A DNA stretch of 64,000 bases, from contig NZ_VZOT01000009.1 of NCBI RefSeq assembly GCF_008801935.1, positions 1-64,000 on the forward strand, given 5' to 3'. This document shows positions 43,802 to 54,525 of the stretch, piece by piece. The notes below the pieces were generated by a model, which worked only from the letters and a program-made list of their open reading frames with translations, made no database searches and was not told the origin of the DNA. Positions within the stretch are counted from its first letter, which is position 1; every line of letters begins with the position of its first letter. A program made the translations under genes and the position numbers. This stretch comes from Comamonas kerstersii (GTDB taxonomy: Bacteria > Pseudomonadota > Gammaproteobacteria > Burkholderiales > Burkholderiaceae_C).

Positions 43802-44818
43802 ATGAATTCCAAAGAAACCAATACAAATCAAGAAGTTAAGCCTTATCCACGCATGAGCGTTGCGCCGATGCTGGATTGGACCGACCGACATTGCCGCTAC
43901 CTGCACCGTCTGCTGAGCAAGCACACTCTGCTCTATACCGAGATGATCACCACGGGCGCCCTCATCCACGGCGATGTGGCACGCCATCTGCGCTTCAATG
44001 AGGAAGAGCACCCCGTTGCCCTGCAGCTGGGCGGCAGTGAGCCTGCCGATCTGGCCAAGGCCGCCAAGATTGGTCAGGACTGGGGCTATGACGAGATCAA
44101 CCTCAACTGCGGCTGCCCCAGTGAGCGCGTGCAGCGCGGTGCCTTCGGTGCCTGCCTGATGAACGAAGCCCCGCTGGTGGCCGACTGCGTCAAGGCCATG
44201 CGTGATGTGGTCGATGTGCCAGTGACCGTCAAACACCGCATTGGCATCGACAAGATTGAGAGCTACGACTTTGTGCGTGACTTTGTGGGCACGGTGGCTG
44301 AAGCAGGGTGCGACACCTTTATCGTGCATGCACGCAACGCCTGGCTACAGGGCCTGTCGCCCAAGGAAAACCGCGACATTCCACCGCTGCGCTATGAAAT
44401 CGTGGCCCAGCTCAAGCGCGAATTTCCGCATCTGACGATTGCCATCAACGGCGGCATCAAGACCGACGAAGTGGTGCAGCAGCAACTGCAGGCCGTTGAT
44501 GGCGTGATGATTGGCCGCGAGGCCTATCACAACCCCTGGTGGCTCTCCCGCTGGGATGAGCTGTATTTTGGCGCGGAACCTTCAGAGCTGACCCACATGG
44601 ATGTGGAACGCGCCATGGTTGCATACATGGAACGTGAAGCGCGCGAGCACGATACGCACTGGTATGCCATTGCACGCCACATGCTCGGCCTGCGCCACGG
44701 TCTGCCCGGTGCGCGCCGCTGGCGTCAAGTGTGGAGTGACCACCGCCTCAAGCATCTGCCCGCCAGCGAAGTCTCGGCCATTGCCAACACCAAGCCATCG
44801 ACCGCTGAAGCCCAGTAA
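43802..44818 (+). CDS. dusA: tRNA-dihydrouridine(20/20a) synthase
   Basis: A 338-residue flavoenzyme that reduces U20 and U20a in tRNA. Landmarks are SVAPMLDWTDRHCRYLHRLLS at the N-terminus, MITTGALIHGD, LQLGGSEPADLAKAA, EINLNCGCPSERVQRGAFGACLM in sections with the catalytic Cys in NCGCPS, VKHRIGID and DTFIVHARNAWL...INGGIKT. Full length. The ATG at 43802 gives the usual N-terminus; the frame is open upstream through a repeat. dusA 5' ends are known integration sites for phage and islands; this copy is intact. Confidence 0.95.
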   Translation: MNSKETNTNQEVKPYPRMSVAPMLDWTDRHCRYLHRLLSKHTLLYTEMITTGALIHGDVARHLRFNEEEHPVALQLGGSEPADLAKAAKIGQDWGYDEINLNCGCPSERVQRGAFGACLMNEAPLVADCVKAMRDVVDVPVTVKHRIGIDKIESYDFVRDFVGTVAEAGCDTFIVHARNAWLQGLSPKENRDIPPLRYEIVAQLKREFPHLTIAINGGIKTDEVVQQQLQAVDGVMIGREAYHNPWWLSRWDELYFGAEPSELTHMDVERAMVAYMEREAREHDTHWYAIARHMLGLRHGLPGARRWRQVWSDHRLKHLPASEVSAIANTKPSTAEAQ

Positions 44819-44851
44819 ATCCCGCTGAAGGGCTCAAAGTCCTCTAAAAAC

Positions 44852-44931
44852 ATAGCTGCCAGCGCTTGCAAATGAAGCATTTCAGATAGGTATGCATTTG
44901 AAATGCTTATAAAACATGCGCTGGCAGCTAT
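44852..44931 (+). terminator. Dispersed hairpin repeat, copy 3, acting as dusA terminator
   Basis: ATAGCTGCCAGCGC and GCGCTGGCAGCTAT are perfect 14-bp outer arms; an inner AAGCATTTC and GAAATGCTT pair extends the fold. TATTTTTTA follows. It belongs to the same repeat family as 26323-26402, 37197-37276 and 54433-54464. Confidence 0.8.
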
Positions 44932-45074
44932 TATTTTTTATACCTTCCCAAGCGGCATGGTGTACACCTACAGACAGCCTGTCACCGCAGCGACTGCATC
45001 TGCAGAAATTGAGAGTTCCAAAGTGACCGCCCGTGCTTTATATTGCACTGCAACATTTAGCAGCGGACCTCACT

Positions 45075-46406
45075 ATGCTCTACCAGATCTATGAAACCCA
45101 GCGTGCGCTGATTGAACCCTTTGCCGACTTCGTTCAGGCTACGTCCAAGCTCTACAGCAACCCCTTGCTGCCGCTGTCGCAGATGCCTTTTTCGCAGCGC
45201 ATGGTGGCTGGTTTTGATCTGTTTTACCGCCTGGGCAAAGGCTATGAAAAGCCGCAGTTCGACATTCAGTCCGTGCCTGTCCATGGCGTCAATGTCACGA
45301 TTTTGGAGCGCGTCGAAATCGATAAGCCGTTTTGTGAGTTGCGCCGCTTCAAGCGTTTTTCGGACGATCCGGCAACGCTGTATGCCTTACTGCAGCATCC
45401 GCCCGTTCTGGTAGTCGCCCCCCTGTCCGGGCACTACGCCACCTTGCTGCGCGACACCGTGAAAAGCCTGCTCAGCGACCACAAAGTCTTTATCACGGAC
45501 TGGAAAAACGCACGCCAGGTGCCACTGGAAGAAGGTGACTTCCACCTGGACGACTACATCAACTACGTGCAGGACTTCATCCGCTATCTGCAAAAACAGT
45601 ACGGTAACTGCCACGTCATCAGCGTCTGCCAGCCCACGGTGCCTGTGCTGGCCGCCATTTCGCTGATGGCCAGCCGTGGCGAGACCACCCCGCTGTCCAT
45701 GACCATGATGGGCGGCCCCATTGATGCACGCCGCTCACCCACCGCCGTCAATGATCTGGCCACACAGCGCAGCTTTGAGTGGTTCGAAAACAATGTGATC
45801 TATCGCGTGCCCAGCAATTACCCCGGTGCAGGTCGGCGCGTCTACCCTGGCTTTTTGCAGTACACAGGCTTTGTGGCCATGAACCCCAACCGCCACGCCA
45901 GCAGCCACTACGACTATTTCAAGAACCTGGTCCAGGGCGATGACGCCAGCGCCGAGCAGCACCGCAAGTTCTACGACGAATACAACGCCGTGCTCGACAT
46001 GGATGCCCACTACTATCTGGAGACGATTGAAACCGTGTTCCAGGAGTTCAAGCTGGTCAACGGCACCTGGGAGGTACGCGCACCCGATGGCACGATCGAG
46101 CGCGTCAAGCCTGAAGACATCAAGACCACGGCGCTCTTGACGATTGAAGGGGAGTTGGACGATATCTCCGGCTCCGGCCAGACCCACGCCGCCCACGACC
46201 TGTGTGCAGGCATTCCCAACGATATGCGGCTGCGCTATGACGTGATCGGCGCGGGGCACTACGGCATCTTCAGCGGTCGCCGCTGGCGCGACATGGTCTA
46301 CCCCAAGGTGCGCGGCTTTATCTATGCCCACCAGCCTGCCTCCACTGACAGGCCCGATCCCCTGCAGCAAGGGGAATATGTGGCCGAAGCTGACATACCA
46401 CGCTGA
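45075..46406 (+). CDS. phaZ: Intracellular polyhydroxyalkanoate depolymerase
   Basis: A 443-residue alpha/beta-hydrolase-like depolymerase of PHB granules. N-terminus [20 protein letters not shown], then [21 protein letters not shown], the nucleophile region [15 protein letters not shown] near residues 175-190, and [14 protein letters not shown] with the catalytic His near the C-terminus. The nucleophile elbow has Cys (CQP) instead of Ser, as in the intracellular PhaZ of Cupriavidus type. It releases hydroxybutyrate units during carbon shortage. The ATG at 45075 matches the family start. Confidence 0.9.
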   Translation: MLYQIYETQRALIEPFADFVQATSKLYSNPLLPLSQMPFSQRMVAGFDLFYRLGKGYEKPQFDIQSVPVHGVNVTILERVEIDKPFCELRRFKRFSDDPATLYALLQHPPVLVVAPLSGHYATLLRDTVKSLLSDHKVFITDWKNARQVPLEEGDFHLDDYINYVQDFIRYLQKQYGNCHVISVCQPTVPVLAAISLMASRGETTPLSMTMMGGPIDARRSPTAVNDLATQRSFEWFENNVIYRVPSNYPGAGRRVYPGFLQYTGFVAMNPNRHASSHYDYFKNLVQGDDASAEQHRKFYDEYNAVLDMDAHYYLETIETVFQEFKLVNGTWEVRAPDGTIERVKPEDIKTTALLTIEGELDDISGSGQTHAAHDLCAGIPNDMRLRYDVIGAGHYGIFSGRRWRDMVYPKVRGFIYAHQPASTDRPDPLQQGEYVAEADIPR

Positions 46407-46489
46407 TTTGCGCGACACTCTGGCCTCTTACAAGCCCCATCCACCGGCGCGGGACTGCCTGTGCCGCCACGGTCGTTGCTGAAAACTGC

Positions 46490-47137
46490 ATGCCTGAGAC
46501 ACCTACCAAGCCAGCCCTGACAGGACTGGCTTTTTCCATTGATGCTGCCCTGCCACAGACGCAATGCCAGCGCTGCGGCTACCCTGATTGCGCCAGCTAT
46601 GCCCAAGCCATTGCCAGCGAAGGCGCGCCCATCAACCAGTGCCCGCCCGGTGGCGAAGCAGGCATTGCCCGCCTGGCCGCCATTACCGGCCGCCCCGCTG
46701 AGCCGCTCAACCACAAATTTGGCATTGAAGGGCCGCTGACCGTAGCGCACATTGACGAAGACTGGTGCATAGGCTGCACGCTGTGCATCAAGGCCTGCCC
46801 GACCGATGCCATTCTGGGTGCGAACAAGCGCATGCACAGCGTGATCCCGCAGCACTGCACAGGCTGTGAACTGTGTATTCCTGTCTGCCCTGTGGACTGT
46901 ATTTCTCTGGACGTCGTCAGTGGCGAGCGCACCGGCTGGGACGCCTGGTCTGCCCAGCAGGCCGAGCACGCCCGCCAGCGCTACCACGCCCACCAGCAGC
47001 GTCTGGCACGCAGCCAGCCAACGGTTACTGCGCCCAACGCCCAGGCTGCCGCGCCTGTCCCTGAAGTCGTGCCTGACAAAAAGGCCGCCATTGCTGCGGC
47101 GCTGGCCAAGGCACGCCAGCTACGCAAGAGCAACTGA
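46490..47137 (+). CDS. rnfB: RnfB-like ferredoxin-type electron transport protein
   Basis: A 215-residue iron-sulfur protein. An N-terminal Fes domain (about 20-60: [24 protein letters not shown]) supplies one 4Fe-4S cluster, and two ferredoxin-type clusters follow in [16 protein letters not shown] and [15 protein letters not shown]. The N-terminal membrane helix of full RnfB is missing, and no other rnf genes are near, as in many betaproteobacteria. Its electron partners are unknown. The tail is Ala/Pro-rich. It overlaps the convergent chemoreceptor gene by 18 bases. Confidence 0.85.
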   Translation: MPETPTKPALTGLAFSIDAALPQTQCQRCGYPDCASYAQAIASEGAPINQCPPGGEAGIARLAAITGRPAEPLNHKFGIEGPLTVAHIDEDWCIGCTLCIKACPTDAILGANKRMHSVIPQHCTGCELCIPVCPVDCISLDVVSGERTGWDAWSAQQAEHARQRYHAHQQRLARSQPTVTAPNAQAAAPVPEVVPDKKAAIAAALAKARQLRKSN

Positions 47138-48673
47138 TGGAAGCTTCTGGCGCGGGGTGGCTGCCTGTGCCTGGCTCTGCGGCGCGCCATCTCCCACAAA
47201 GCTCTTGTAGACCCCGCAGCCCAGGTACACCCCATCCTGCTTGCACACGTAGGACATCTTGGTCTGCACTTTGCCTGTCGTGGGATTGGTAATGTCGTAC
47301 TCCACCCAGCCAGCGCCCTGTTCGGCCTGCGCCACGATGGCTGCCAGCAGGGCATCGCCATCTACGCCAGACACATCCTGCACGCGGCTACCGCATTTCT
47401 CGGGATGGCCTCCAAAGGCCAGGTAGCGGCCACTGGCATCAAGCACAAAGACATACATGTCCCGGTCATGGAAGGGCTGCTGCGGGTCTGACAGGGCCTC
47501 CCAGTACTGCTGCAGCGGCATGCCCAGGCGCCGCAAAGCCACGGCGCGCTGCACCAGTGCTTCGGCCTCTACTGCCGTGCCCTGCTGCAGGCGAAAGCGC
47601 TCCACCACCCGCGACAGGGTCTCCGCACGCTGCTCCAGCGCCTGTGCCTCCTGCACCACACTGCGTACCATTTGCGCGTTTTCCTGCGTGACACGGTCAA
47701 TGCCATGCACGGCCTGCTGGATCTGCGCCAGCCCCATGTCCTGCGCCTGCCCTGAGCCGGATATGGCCTCCACATGACCCGCGACCTGGCGAATGCCCTG
47801 GGCCACCTGTTGCATGCCAGCGCCTGCCTGGCGAATCAGCCGGGTACTGCTGGCCACCTGCTCTATGGAGTCCTGAATCAGATGCCGGATCTCCCGCGCT
47901 GCCTCGGAGGAGCGCTGTGCCAGGCTGCGCACTTCAGAGGCCACCACGGCAAAACCCCGCCCCTGCTCTCCTGCGCGCGCTGCTTCCACCGCCGCATTGA
48001 GGGCGAGGATATTCGTCTGAAAGGCGATGCCATCAATCACGGCAATGATCTCGGACATACGGTCTGCGCTGCGCTCAATCGCTTCCACAGAGTGCACCGC
48101 CTGTTCCATGACACCGCTGCCCTGCTCCACGACCTGGCGCAGCTGGGTGGTGTATCGGTCTGCCGCCACAGCCGCCTCGGCATTGTTCTGCACCACAGCG
48201 GTCACCTGCTCCACGCTCACCACGGTCTGCGTCACATTGCTGGCCTGCAGCTCGGTACGCTCCGCCAGGGCCTGGTTATCCTGCGTGAGTGCATGCCCGG
48301 CCTGTGTCACCAGTGCGGCATTGCTGCGAATTTCCGCCACCATGCTGGACAGCGCCACCACCATGCTGTCCAGCAGACGTGCCATCTCGCCGAGTTCATC
48401 CTTGCTGCTGGCTGTGATGCGGTGGGTCAGATCGCCATGCGCCGCCTTGTCCATGGCCTTGAGCAGACGTGCCACCTCATACGAAAAATTGCGATAGACG
48501 CTATAGAGCACAAACAGGAAGAGCAATCCACCTGCCGCAGCCACCGCCCCTTGCAGCGCCACGTTCTGTGAAAAAACCGCCGTTGCCCATAAGGCAGCCA
48601 TGGCCGCCAGCCCACTCACAGCTACACAGCCCAGTTTTCCTGCCAGCTTGCAGCGCCTCAAGATCCACAGCAT
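47120..48673 (-). CDS. Methyl-accepting chemotaxis protein with C-terminal Cache-like domain
   Basis: A 517-residue chemoreceptor-like protein. Two adjacent hydrophobic segments ([19 protein letters not shown] and [20 protein letters not shown]) are joined by a very short loop, so there is almost no periplasmic sensor. A HAMP-like stretch ([20 protein letters not shown]) and the signalling hairpin tip [30 protein letters not shown]-like sequence ([16 protein letters not shown]) follow. The C-terminus (about 400-500) is a Cache-like domain with [16 protein letters not shown] and [15 protein letters not shown]. This places a sensor domain in the cytoplasm. The ATG at 48673 is preferred over upstream frames. 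Confidence 0.85.
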   Translation of the reverse strand: MLWILRRCKLAGKLGCVAVSGLAAMAALWATAVFSQNVALQGAVAAAGGLLFLFVLYSVYRNFSYEVARLLKAMDKAAHGDLTHRITASSKDELGEMARLLDSMVVALSSMVAEIRSNAALVTQAGHALTQDNQALAERTELQASNVTQTVVSVEQVTAVVQNNAEAAVAADRYTTQLRQVVEQGSGVMEQAVHSVEAIERSADRMSEIIAVIDGIAFQTNILALNAAVEAARAGEQGRGFAVVASEVRSLAQRSSEAAREIRHLIQDSIEQVASSTRLIRQAGAGMQQVAQGIRQVAGHVEAISGSGQAQDMGLAQIQQAVHGIDRVTQENAQMVRSVVQEAQALEQRAETLSRVVERFRLQQGTAVEAEALVQRAVALRRLGMPLQQYWEALSDPQQPFHDRDMYVFVLDASGRYLAFGGHPEKCGSRVQDVSGVDGDALLAAIVAQAEQGAGWVEYDITNPTTGKVQTKMSYVCKQDGVYLGCGVYKSFVGDGAPQSQAQAATPRQKLPSVALA

Positions 48674-48871
48674 CTCCGCCCTCGCCTTTGATTGGTATTG
48701 ACCCCAAAGTTTGTAATCCCATGGTGCTGGCGCTGCCTCAGGAGTTTTCCTAGCCGGGCACGTAATCCTCAAGCAAGCCAATGCTGCATTCATGCTTTTT
48801 TTGCATTTAGAATGCAAATTTACGCATGATGCGCATGAGCGCTTGTATTGATATCCCATAATGTGCGGATC

Positions 48872-50077
48872 ATGAATCCCCTGCTCCAACACTTACAGCC
48901 TTATCCATTTGAACGGCTGCGTCAACTGTTTGCGGGGGTCACCCTTCCCTCGCATCTGAGACCTATCAGCCTGGGTATTGGTGAGCCTCGCCATGCCACG
49001 CCCCACTTTCTTACCGAACAGCTGACCGCCCATCTGGACGGGCTTGCCAGCTACCCTGCCACAGCGGGTTCCATGGAGCTGCGCCAGGCCTGCAGCCACT
49101 GGCTGCAGCGCCGCTATGGCATTGCCGTGGATGCCGCCACGCAGATCTTGCCTGTCAATGGTTCGCGCGAGGCGCTGTTCTCATTTGCCCAGACCATCAT
49201 TGACCCCACCCAGCCCGGCGCTACCGTGCTGTGCCCCAATCCCTTCTATCAAATCTATGAAGGGGCCACCCTGCTGGCCGGTGCCCAGCCCTGCTTTGTG
49301 CCGAGCGACCCGGCGCGTAACTTCGCCGTGGACTGGGACAGCGTGCCTGCCGATGTCTGGGCCAAGACGCAGCTGATCTATGTATGCTCGCCCGGTAACC
49401 CCACGGGTGCGGTCATGCCGCTGGATGAATGGCAAAAGCTGTTTGACCTGTCTGACAGGTACGGTTTTGTGATTGCCTCAGACGAGTGCTATAGCGAAAT
49501 CTATTTCCGCGATGAGCCGCCGCTGGGTGGCCTGGAAGCCGCCGTCAAACTGGGGCGCACCGACTACCGCAACATCGTAGCTTTTACCAGCCTGTCCAAG
49601 CGCTCCAACGTGCCCGGTCTGCGCAGCGGCTTTGTGGCGGGTGATGCCCAGCTGCTGAAATCTTTTCTGCTCTACCGCACCTACCACGGTGGCGCCATGG
49701 GCCTGCCTATCCAGCATGCGTCGATGGCCGCATGGTCGGACGAAGCCCATGTGCAGGAAAACCGCGCCATGTACCGCGAAAAGTTCGCGGCGGTCATGCC
49801 TATTCTGGAGCCTGTCATGGACGTGCGCCTGCCAGATGCCAGCTTTTACCTGTGGCCACGCATTCCCGATGCACTGGGCATGAGCGACACGGAGTTCGCC
49901 CGCGAACTGCTGGAATCCACGAATGTCACCGTGCTCCCAGGCAGCTATCTGGCACGAAACGTGCATGGGTACAACCCTGGTGCGCAGCGCGTGCGTCTGG
50001 CTCTGGTGGCAGAGACTGCAGAGTGTGTGGAAGCCGCGCAGCGCATCGCTGACTTTATTCAAAAGAAACTGAAATAG
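48872..50077 (+). CDS. dapC: Succinyldiaminopimelate transaminase
   Basis: A 401-residue fold-type I aminotransferase using PLP. Conserved parts are [87 protein letters not shown] and the PLP lysine in [17 protein letters not shown] near residue 240. It converts N-succinyl-2-amino-6-oxopimelate to the diaminopimelate derivative on the way to lysine and peptidoglycan. The next gene, dapD, begins 3 bases after its stop. The ATG at 48872 gives the family start. Confidence 0.9.
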   Translation: MNPLLQHLQPYPFERLRQLFAGVTLPSHLRPISLGIGEPRHATPHFLTEQLTAHLDGLASYPATAGSMELRQACSHWLQRRYGIAVDAATQILPVNGSREALFSFAQTIIDPTQPGATVLCPNPFYQIYEGATLLAGAQPCFVPSDPARNFAVDWDSVPADVWAKTQLIYVCSPGNPTGAVMPLDEWQKLFDLSDRYGFVIASDECYSEIYFRDEPPLGGLEAAVKLGRTDYRNIVAFTSLSKRSNVPGLRSGFVAGDAQLLKSFLLYRTYHGGAMGLPIQHASMAAWSDEAHVQENRAMYREKFAAVMPILEPVMDVRLPDASFYLWPRIPDALGMSDTEFARELLESTNVTVLPGSYLARNVHGYNPGAQRVRLALVAETAECVEAAQRIADFIQKKLK

Positions 50078-50080
50078 ACC

Positions 50081-50914
50081 ATGACCCAACAACTGCAACA
50101 AATCATCGACTCCGCCTGGGACAACCGCGCAGAAATTTCTGCCAAGTCGGCCCCCAAGGAAGTGGTGGAAGCCGTGGACTTCGCCTTGAACGCACTGAAC
50201 AGCGGTAAGTTGCGCGTCGCCAGCCGTGAAGCTGTCGGTCAGTGGACCGTGCACCAGTGGCTCAAGAAAGCCGTGCTGCTGTCTTTCCGTCTGAATGACA
50301 ACAAGCTGATGCAGGCCGGTGATCTGAATTTCTTCGACAAGGTTCCTACCAAGTACGAAGGCATGAGCGAGGCTGACATCGCTGCCACCGGCGTGCGCGT
50401 GGTGCCTCCTGCCGTGGCTCGCCGCGGCTCCTTCATCGCCAAGGGCGCCATCCTGATGCCTTCCTATGTGAACATCGGCGCCTATGTGGATGAAGGCACG
50501 ATGGTGGACACCTGGGCCACCGTGGGCTCCTGCGCCCAGGTCGGCAAGAACGTGCACCTGTCCGGCGGCGTGGGCCTGGGCGGCGTGCTCGAGCCCCTGC
50601 AGGCCAACCCCACCATCATTGAAGACAACTGCTTCATTGGTGCGCGCTCGGAAATCGTGGAAGGCGTGATCGTGGAAGAAAACTCCGTGATCTCCATGGG
50701 CGTGTACATCGGCCAGTCCACCCCCATCTTCAATCGCGAAACCGGCGAAATCAGCTACGGCCGCGTACCTGCGGGCTCCGTGGTGGTCTCGGGCAACCTG
50801 CCCAAGAAGACCAAGGACGGCAAGGACTACTCCATGTACGCAGCCATCATCGTCAAGACGGTGGATGCCAAGACACGCTCCACCACCAGCCTGAACGACC
50901 TGCTGCGCGACTGA
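50081..50914 (+). CDS. dapD: Tetrahydrodipicolinate N-succinyltransferase
   Basis: A 277-residue left-handed beta-helix enzyme. The hexapeptide repeats run through residues about 110-210 ([62 protein letters not shown] in sections, then [24 protein letters not shown]). The C-terminus has [19 protein letters not shown]. It adds a succinyl group from succinyl-CoA in the lysine pathway. In tight tandem with dapC. Confidence 0.95.
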   Translation: MTQQLQQIIDSAWDNRAEISAKSAPKEVVEAVDFALNALNSGKLRVASREAVGQWTVHQWLKKAVLLSFRLNDNKLMQAGDLNFFDKVPTKYEGMSEADIAATGVRVVPPAVARRGSFIAKGAILMPSYVNIGAYVDEGTMVDTWATVGSCAQVGKNVHLSGGVGLGGVLEPLQANPTIIEDNCFIGARSEIVEGVIVEENSVISMGVYIGQSTPIFNRETGEISYGRVPAGSVVVSGNLPKKTKDGKDYSMYAAIIVKTVDAKTRSTTSLNDLLRD

Positions 50915-50947
50915 TAGACGCGCCGCATTGCGCTCTTGATACGCCTC

Positions 50948-50976
50948 AAACGCCTAGGTATGCCCTAGGCGTTTTT
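50948..50976 (+). terminator. Intrinsic terminator after dapCD
   Basis: AAACGCCTAGG and CCTAGGCGTTT form the stem with a 5-base loop, followed by TTTC and later a T7 run. It lies about 35 bases after dapD. Confidence 0.8.
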
Positions 50977-51043
50977 CTTGGTTTTTTTGTTGCACACTCA
51001 GGGGCATTCTGGTTTCACACAACAATGAGGCGAGGGTAAACCT

Positions 51044-52207
51044 ATGGGCATGATGGAGCGCTTGCTACGCTTGATGGCGGAGAAAAAAGCTTCGGACATT
51101 TATCTGTCTGCAAGCTCGCCAGCACTGATCAAGATTGATGGTGTCTGCGTACCCATCAACAACCAGCTGCTCAGTCCAGACACCCCGCGCGCCTTGCTGG
51201 CCGAAGTCGTCAAACCGCAAGACATGGAAACCCTGCAGGAAACAGGTGAGCTCAATATCGCCGTTCCGCTGCAAGGCGTAGGCCGTTTTCGTATCAGCGC
51301 CATGCGCCAGCGCGGCACCACTGCCGTAGTGATTCGCTTTATCTCCCAGCAAATCCCCAAACTGCATGACCTGCAGCTGCCTTCCATTCTGGAGCAGCTG
51401 GTGCTGGAAAAGCGTGGATTGATTCTGGTCGTCGGGGCAACAGGTTCGGGCAAGAGCACCACGCTGGCTGCGATGATCGACAGCCGCAATGAACAGAAAA
51501 CGGGCCATATCCTCACGATTGAGGACCCGATTGAATTTCAGTTCAAAAACAAGCGCTCCATCGTCAACCAGCGTGAAGTGGGCTCTGACACCCAGTCACT
51601 GCAGACTGCGCTCAAAAACGCGCTGCGCCAGGCACCGGACGTGATTCTGATCGGCGAAATCCGCGACCGCGAGACCATGTCTGCCGCCATTGCCTACTCC
51701 CAGTCTGGCCACCTGGTGCTGACCACCCTGCACGGCAACAACTCTTACCATGCACTCAACCGCATTCTGAGCTTCTACCCCGTAGAGGTACGTGCCACCA
51801 TGCTGGGCGATCTGGCTTCATCCCTCAAAGCCATCATTACCCAGCGCCTGCTGCGCACGACCACTGGCTCACGCGTTCCAGCCACTGAGGTACTGCTCAA
51901 CACCAAACTGGTGTCTGAGCTGATTGAGAAAGGTGACTTCTCCGGTGTGCGCGACAACATGGAAAATTCCATGGCCGAAGGCTCTCAGACCTTTGAAGAA
52001 GACATCGCGCGCCTCATCACTAATGGCACAATTGAGCGCAGTGAAGGCTTGGCCAACGCAGACTCACCCACCAACCTGATGTGGCGCCTGCAAAACGCAC
52101 CTCAAGGCAATGTGCAGCCCCTCCGCACGGAGGTACGCGCCCCTGCTGATGAGACTTCTGCGGTTCCGGCCCTGCCGGCGTTTGACAGCGCATTGCTCAA
52201 CACCTGA
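51044..52207 (+). CDS. pilU: PilT/PilU-type pilus retraction ATPase
   Basis: A 387-residue secretion-ATPase family protein. The N-terminal PAS-like domain ([21 protein letters not shown]) precedes the ATPase core with Walker [16 protein letters not shown] near residues 133-147, the Asp-box-like [10 protein letters not shown], Walker [18 protein letters not shown] and the His-box [13 protein letters not shown]. It hydrolyses ATP to retract or power type IV pili. PilU rather than PilT is favoured because no pilT partner lies beside it and from the overall length (PilT about 345), but this is tentative. Set between dapD and dapE. Confidence 0.85.
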   Translation: MGMMERLLRLMAEKKASDIYLSASSPALIKIDGVCVPINNQLLSPDTPRALLAEVVKPQDMETLQETGELNIAVPLQGVGRFRISAMRQRGTTAVVIRFISQQIPKLHDLQLPSILEQLVLEKRGLILVVGATGSGKSTTLAAMIDSRNEQKTGHILTIEDPIEFQFKNKRSIVNQREVGSDTQSLQTALKNALRQAPDVILIGEIRDRETMSAAIAYSQSGHLVLTTLHGNNSYHALNRILSFYPVEVRATMLGDLASSLKAIITQRLLRTTTGSRVPATEVLLNTKLVSELIEKGDFSGVRDNMENSMAEGSQTFEEDIARLITNGTIERSEGLANADSPTNLMWRLQNAPQGNVQPLRTEVRAPADETSAVPALPAFDSALLNT

Positions 52208-52277
52208 AAAGCTCCGTGACAGTTGTCAGGGGGCACAGACTGCAGTTGTATGCTGCAGTCTCGTCTGGATTCCTTTT

Positions 52278-53465
52278 ATGTCTCGCACCCTGCAACTGGC
52301 TGAGCAATTGATCAGCCGCCCCTCCGTCACCCCTGAAGATGCGGGCTGTCTGGAGCTTTTAGCCGACCGCCTGCACGCGCAGGGCTTTACCTGTGAACGT
52401 CTGGACGGAGGCCCTGACACTTTCCGCGTTCACAACCTCTGGGCTATCCGCCGCAGCCAGCACCCCAACGCCAAAACCCTGGTCTTTGCAGGCCACACCG
52501 ATGTGGTGCCCACAGGCCCTGTCGAGCAATGGTCCCACCCGCCATTCACCCCTACCTACCAAGACGGCAAGCTCTTTGGTCGCGGCAGCAGCGACATGAA
52601 GACATCGATTGCCGCCTTTGTGGTCGCGGCAGAAGAGTTTTTGGCAGATAACGCCGAGACTCCGTTGAATATTGCCTTCTTGCTGACCAGCGACGAAGAA
52701 GGCCCCGGCCATGATGGCACCAAGATCGTGGTCGAAGCGCTGCGCGAACGTGGCGAGCCACTGGAGTGGTGCATCGTAGGCGAGCCTACCGCAGTGAAGC
52801 AGACAGGCGACATGATCAAAAACGGCCGCCGCGGGTCGCTGAGCGGTCGCCTTACCGTGGAAGGCATTCAGGGCCATATCGCCTACCCACAACTCGCTCG
52901 CAACCCCATTCACCACGCCCTGCCTGCGCTGGCAGAACTGGCCAGCATCGAGTGGGACCAGGGCAATGCGTTTTTCCCGCCCACCAGCTGGCAGATCAGC
53001 AATATGCACGGCGGCACGGGCGCGACCAATGTCATCCCTGGCGAAGTCGTGATTGACTTCAACTTCCGCTACAGCTCGGAAAACACGGCCGAAAGCCTGA
53101 AGCAGCGCGTCAAATCCGTGCTGGACAAGCATGCGCTGGAGTATGACCTGGCCTGGGCGCTGTCTGGCGAGCCCTTCCTGACCACGCCTGGCGATCTGGT
53201 CACTGCTGTACAGCAAGCAATTCGCGCTGAAACCGGGCTGGAGACTGAGCTTTCGACCAGCGGCGGCACCAGCGATGGCCGCTTTATCGCCAAGGTCTGC
53301 CCACAGGTGATAGAACTCGGCCCACCGAACGCCACCATCCACAAGATCGACGAGCACATTGCCGTCGCCGATGTGGAACCGCTGAAGAACATTTACCGCC
53401 GCGTGCTGGAAAACCTGCACGCACGCCTGCAGCCTGCTGCACTGGAACAAGGAGCCGCTGCATGA
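52278..53465 (+). CDS. dapE: Succinyl-diaminopimelate desuccinylase
   Basis: A 395-residue M20-family zinc hydrolase. Metal and catalytic regions are [13 protein letters not shown] (His and Asp), [15 protein letters not shown] (second zinc Asp), [15 protein letters not shown] (catalytic Glu and zinc Glu), [26 protein letters not shown] in sections and the final [18 protein letters not shown], where His binds zinc. It releases L,L-diaminopimelate from the succinylated intermediate. The ATG at 52278 gives the family N-terminus. Confidence 0.95.
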   Translation: MSRTLQLAEQLISRPSVTPEDAGCLELLADRLHAQGFTCERLDGGPDTFRVHNLWAIRRSQHPNAKTLVFAGHTDVVPTGPVEQWSHPPFTPTYQDGKLFGRGSSDMKTSIAAFVVAAEEFLADNAETPLNIAFLLTSDEEGPGHDGTKIVVEALRERGEPLEWCIVGEPTAVKQTGDMIKNGRRGSLSGRLTVEGIQGHIAYPQLARNPIHHALPALAELASIEWDQGNAFFPPTSWQISNMHGGTGATNVIPGEVVIDFNFRYSSENTAESLKQRVKSVLDKHALEYDLAWALSGEPFLTTPGDLVTAVQQAIRAETGLETELSTSGGTSDGRFIAKVCPQVIELGPPNATIHKIDEHIAVADVEPLKNIYRRVLENLHARLQPAALEQGAAA

Positions 53466-54391
53466 GCCACGCTTACACCCTGCCCCACGGCAACACCGTG
53501 GGTGAATTGATTACAACCGGCGCTCAATGCCTGGAACAAGCTGGCGTAGGCTTTGGCCATGGCACCAGCAATGCCGAAGAAGAAGCCATCTGGCTGGTGC
53601 TGTTCAAGCTCGGCTTGCCTATCGACGCTCCACTGGGCGACGAAGAAGCTTCTGTAGAAAATCAGGCTGTAACGCCCGAGCAGCAAGCGCTGGTAGCTAC
53701 GCTTTTTAAAGAGCGTATCGAGACACGCAAGCCTGCGGCCTATTTGACGAATGAAGCCTGGCTGATGGGCGTGCCGTTTTATATCGACGAGCGCTCCATC
53801 GTGCCACGCAGCTTTATTGCAGAGCTGCTGGCCGACGGATCCATCGACCACTTCCTCTCGGACAAGACCAAAAACGTGCTGGACCTGTGCACGGGCAACG
53901 GCTCGCTGGCCTGCCTGGCCGCCATGGCCTACCCCGAGGTCAACGTCACCGGCGCGGATATTTCCACGGATGCACTGGCTGTGGCCCGCATCAATGTTGA
54001 CAAGCACGGTCTGCAGGAGCGCGTGACGCTGGTGGAAACCGATGGCCTGTCTAAGGTACCCGGCCCCTGGGACCTGATCCTGTGCAACCCGCCCTATGTG
54101 AATGCCGACAGCATGTCCAAGCTGCCTGCCGAATACCTGGCCGAGCCAGAACTCGCGCTGGCCGGTGGCACAGACGGCATGGACTTTATCCGCCAGCTGT
54201 TTGCCGATGCACCTGCCTGCATGACAGAAGACGCCGTGCTGGTGCTGGAAATTGGCAATGAACGCCCCTTCTTTGAAGCGGCCTTCCCCGAGATGCTGGT
54301 CTACTGGCTGGACACCAGTGTGGGTGAAGATGCCGTACTGCTGGTCACACGCCAGGAACTGCTGGCCCATGCCCAGCGCACGGCACAATAA
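53462..54391 (+). CDS. prmB: Ribosomal protein uL3 glutamine N5-methyltransferase
   Basis: A 309-residue methyltransferase. The SAM motif [22 protein letters not shown] lies near residues 138-160 and the catalytic [12 protein letters not shown] near 205-220 has the NPPY signature for glutamine N5-methylation. The N-terminal helical domain includes [24 protein letters not shown] in sections. PrmB modifies Gln150 of uL3, as known in E. coli. Its ATG overlaps the dapE stop by 4 bases (ATGA), so the two are translationally coupled. Confidence 0.9.
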   Translation: MSHAYTLPHGNTVGELITTGAQCLEQAGVGFGHGTSNAEEEAIWLVLFKLGLPIDAPLGDEEASVENQAVTPEQQALVATLFKERIETRKPAAYLTNEAWLMGVPFYIDERSIVPRSFIAELLADGSIDHFLSDKTKNVLDLCTGNGSLACLAAMAYPEVNVTGADISTDALAVARINVDKHGLQERVTLVETDGLSKVPGPWDLILCNPPYVNADSMSKLPAEYLAEPELALAGGTDGMDFIRQLFADAPACMTEDAVLVLEIGNERPFFEAAFPEMLVYWLDTSVGEDAVLLVTRQELLAHAQRTAQ

Positions 54392-54432
54392 GTTCCACAC
54401 CAGCTTGGAATCATTTCAAGCCTTTTTGGCCT

Positions 54433-54464
54433 CTAGCGCTTATGCAGCAAGCGCTAGCAGCTAT
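54433..54464. repeat. Dispersed hairpin repeat, copy 4
   Basis: CTAGCGCTT and AAGCGCTAG arms (54433-54441, 54449-54457) followed by CAGCTATTAAATTTTT. It lies in the gap between prmB and the ABC-F gene and matches the AGCGCTAGCAGCTAT end of copy 1. Confidence 0.75.
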
Positions 54465-54525
54465 TAAATTTTTAACACCCGCATGATTTGCAACATCTGC
54501 GGGTGCGCTTTTTTCTCAAATCTCG

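Noticed and set aside
43536-43826. 96-codon minus-strand gene before dusA
   Set aside because: Overlaps the dusA start, lacks a ribosome binding site and shows no domain; at best an integrase relic.
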